Shown here piece by piece: positions 63,669-64,000 of a stretch of DNA of 64,000 bases (its first letter is position 1; every line of letters begins with the position of its first letter). The notes beneath the pieces are model-generated. The model saw only the letters and a program-made list of their open reading frames with translations, did not search any database and had not been told where the DNA came from. The position numbers were made by a program, and so were the translations under genes. Origin of the DNA: Burkholderia diffusa (GTDB lineage: Bacteria; Pseudomonadota; Gammaproteobacteria; Burkholderiales; Burkholderiaceae); contig NZ_CP013363.1 of NCBI RefSeq assembly GCF_001718315.1, positions 1,736,001 through 1,800,000 on the forward strand, in the 5' to 3' direction.

Positions 63669-64000
63669 TTACGACGACGTGCTCGTCGAGATGACGGTCG
63701 GCGCCGGCATCGACGGCGCGGCCGGGGCGGCCTGCTGGTCAACCGCGGCCGGCGTGTCGGCGGACGGCGCGGGCGCGGCAGCGGATTCGCCCGCGTCCAT
63801 CGCCTTCGCATCGGCGACCGGCGTGTCGGCAGCAGCAGCCGCTGGGGCCGGCTGCGCGGCTTCCGGCACAGGCGCTTCGGCTGCTGCCTGCGCTGCCGGT
63901 TCGGCCGCCTTCGCATCGACCGCCGGCGCGGACGTTGCGGCGTTCGCGGCCTGCGGTGCGGCGTCGGCAGCGGCCGGTTCGGATTGCACGATGTCCGGCG
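63669..64000 (-). CDS. Alanine/proline-rich protein (partial, 5' end outside)
   Basis: The last about 110 codons of a gene that continues beyond the window edge; the frame stays open to position 64000 (PDIVQSEPAAADAA). The visible part is low-complexity Ala, Pro, Asp and Glu, ending PTVISTSTSS. It is probably a disordered tail or linker of an envelope protein. Any start within the window (GTG at 63989) is unsupported. Confidence 0.6.
   Translation of the reverse strand, partial: PDIVQSEPAAADAAPQAANAATSAPAVDAKAAEPAAQAAAEAPVPEAAQPAPAAAAADTPVADAKAMDAGESAAAPAPSADTPAAVDQQAAPAAPSMPAPTVISTSTSS

Overview
The window looks like a piece of a Burkholderia cepacia complex-type genome. Coding GC is very high, with third positions almost always G or C. 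The families are typical of Burkholderia secondary replicons: many LysR, AraC, LuxR and LacI regulators, sugar and amine transporters, Porin_4 porins, a PiuA/PiuC siderophore locus, a VpsR-like sigma-54 activator and an HTH-extended aspartate carbamoyltransferase. Species and replicon cannot be proven from the sequence alone. I see no rRNA, tRNA, insertion sequence, phage gene or CRISPR array.

Layout. 0-2.9 kb: tail of an unknown gene, an ArsR regulator with an Old Yellow Enzyme, a GNAT acetyltransferase and a LysE exporter. 2.9-8.9 kb: a visibly AT-richer, gene-sparse stress island with two cold-shock genes (csp), an S21 ribosomal protein gene (rpsU) and several tiny proteins that form paralogous pairs; the two csp genes share promoter spacing and two leader blocks. 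9-14 kb: PI-PLC-like phosphodiesterase, LacI regulator and an ABC importer without an ATPase gene. 14.1-22.8 kb: porin, EutR-like AraC regulator, APC permease, class III aminotransferase, aldehyde dehydrogenase and LuxR regulator, which I read as one amine catabolic regulon; four upstream regions share a CAAATCGGCAA-type motif. 22.9-23.1 kb: an 8-bp tandem repeat tract. 23.2-35 kb: zinc metallopeptidase, a catabolic block (SDR, LysR, EthD-like, MHS transporter, DUF2848), two LysR regulators with divergent partners, and an MFS exporter.

35-41 kb: SDR, DapB-like protein, a moaE-moaF-like pair facing an AraC regulator, EamA exporter, membrane protein and entericidin. 41.8-43.1 kb: ATCase with an N-terminal HTH and a palindrome over its promoter. 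43.3-47.2 kb: PiuA-like TonB receptor, Sel1 protein and PiuC dioxygenase behind a Fur-box-like site. 47.5-56.6 kb: MobA-like protein and a polyol/sugar locus (SDR, FGGY kinase, zinc dehydrogenase, RbsCAB-type ABC importer, AraC). 56.9-64 kb: ketopantoate-reductase-like protein, chemoreceptor with a candidate sigma-28 promoter, orphan response regulator, sigma-54 activator, secreted protein and a partial alanine-rich protein.

Genes work together mainly as regulator plus transporter plus enzymes modules. Translational coupling is frequent (ATGA, GTGA or TGATG overlaps at 11832, 17126, 37781, 46482 and 49306; a 14-nt overlap at 53016).
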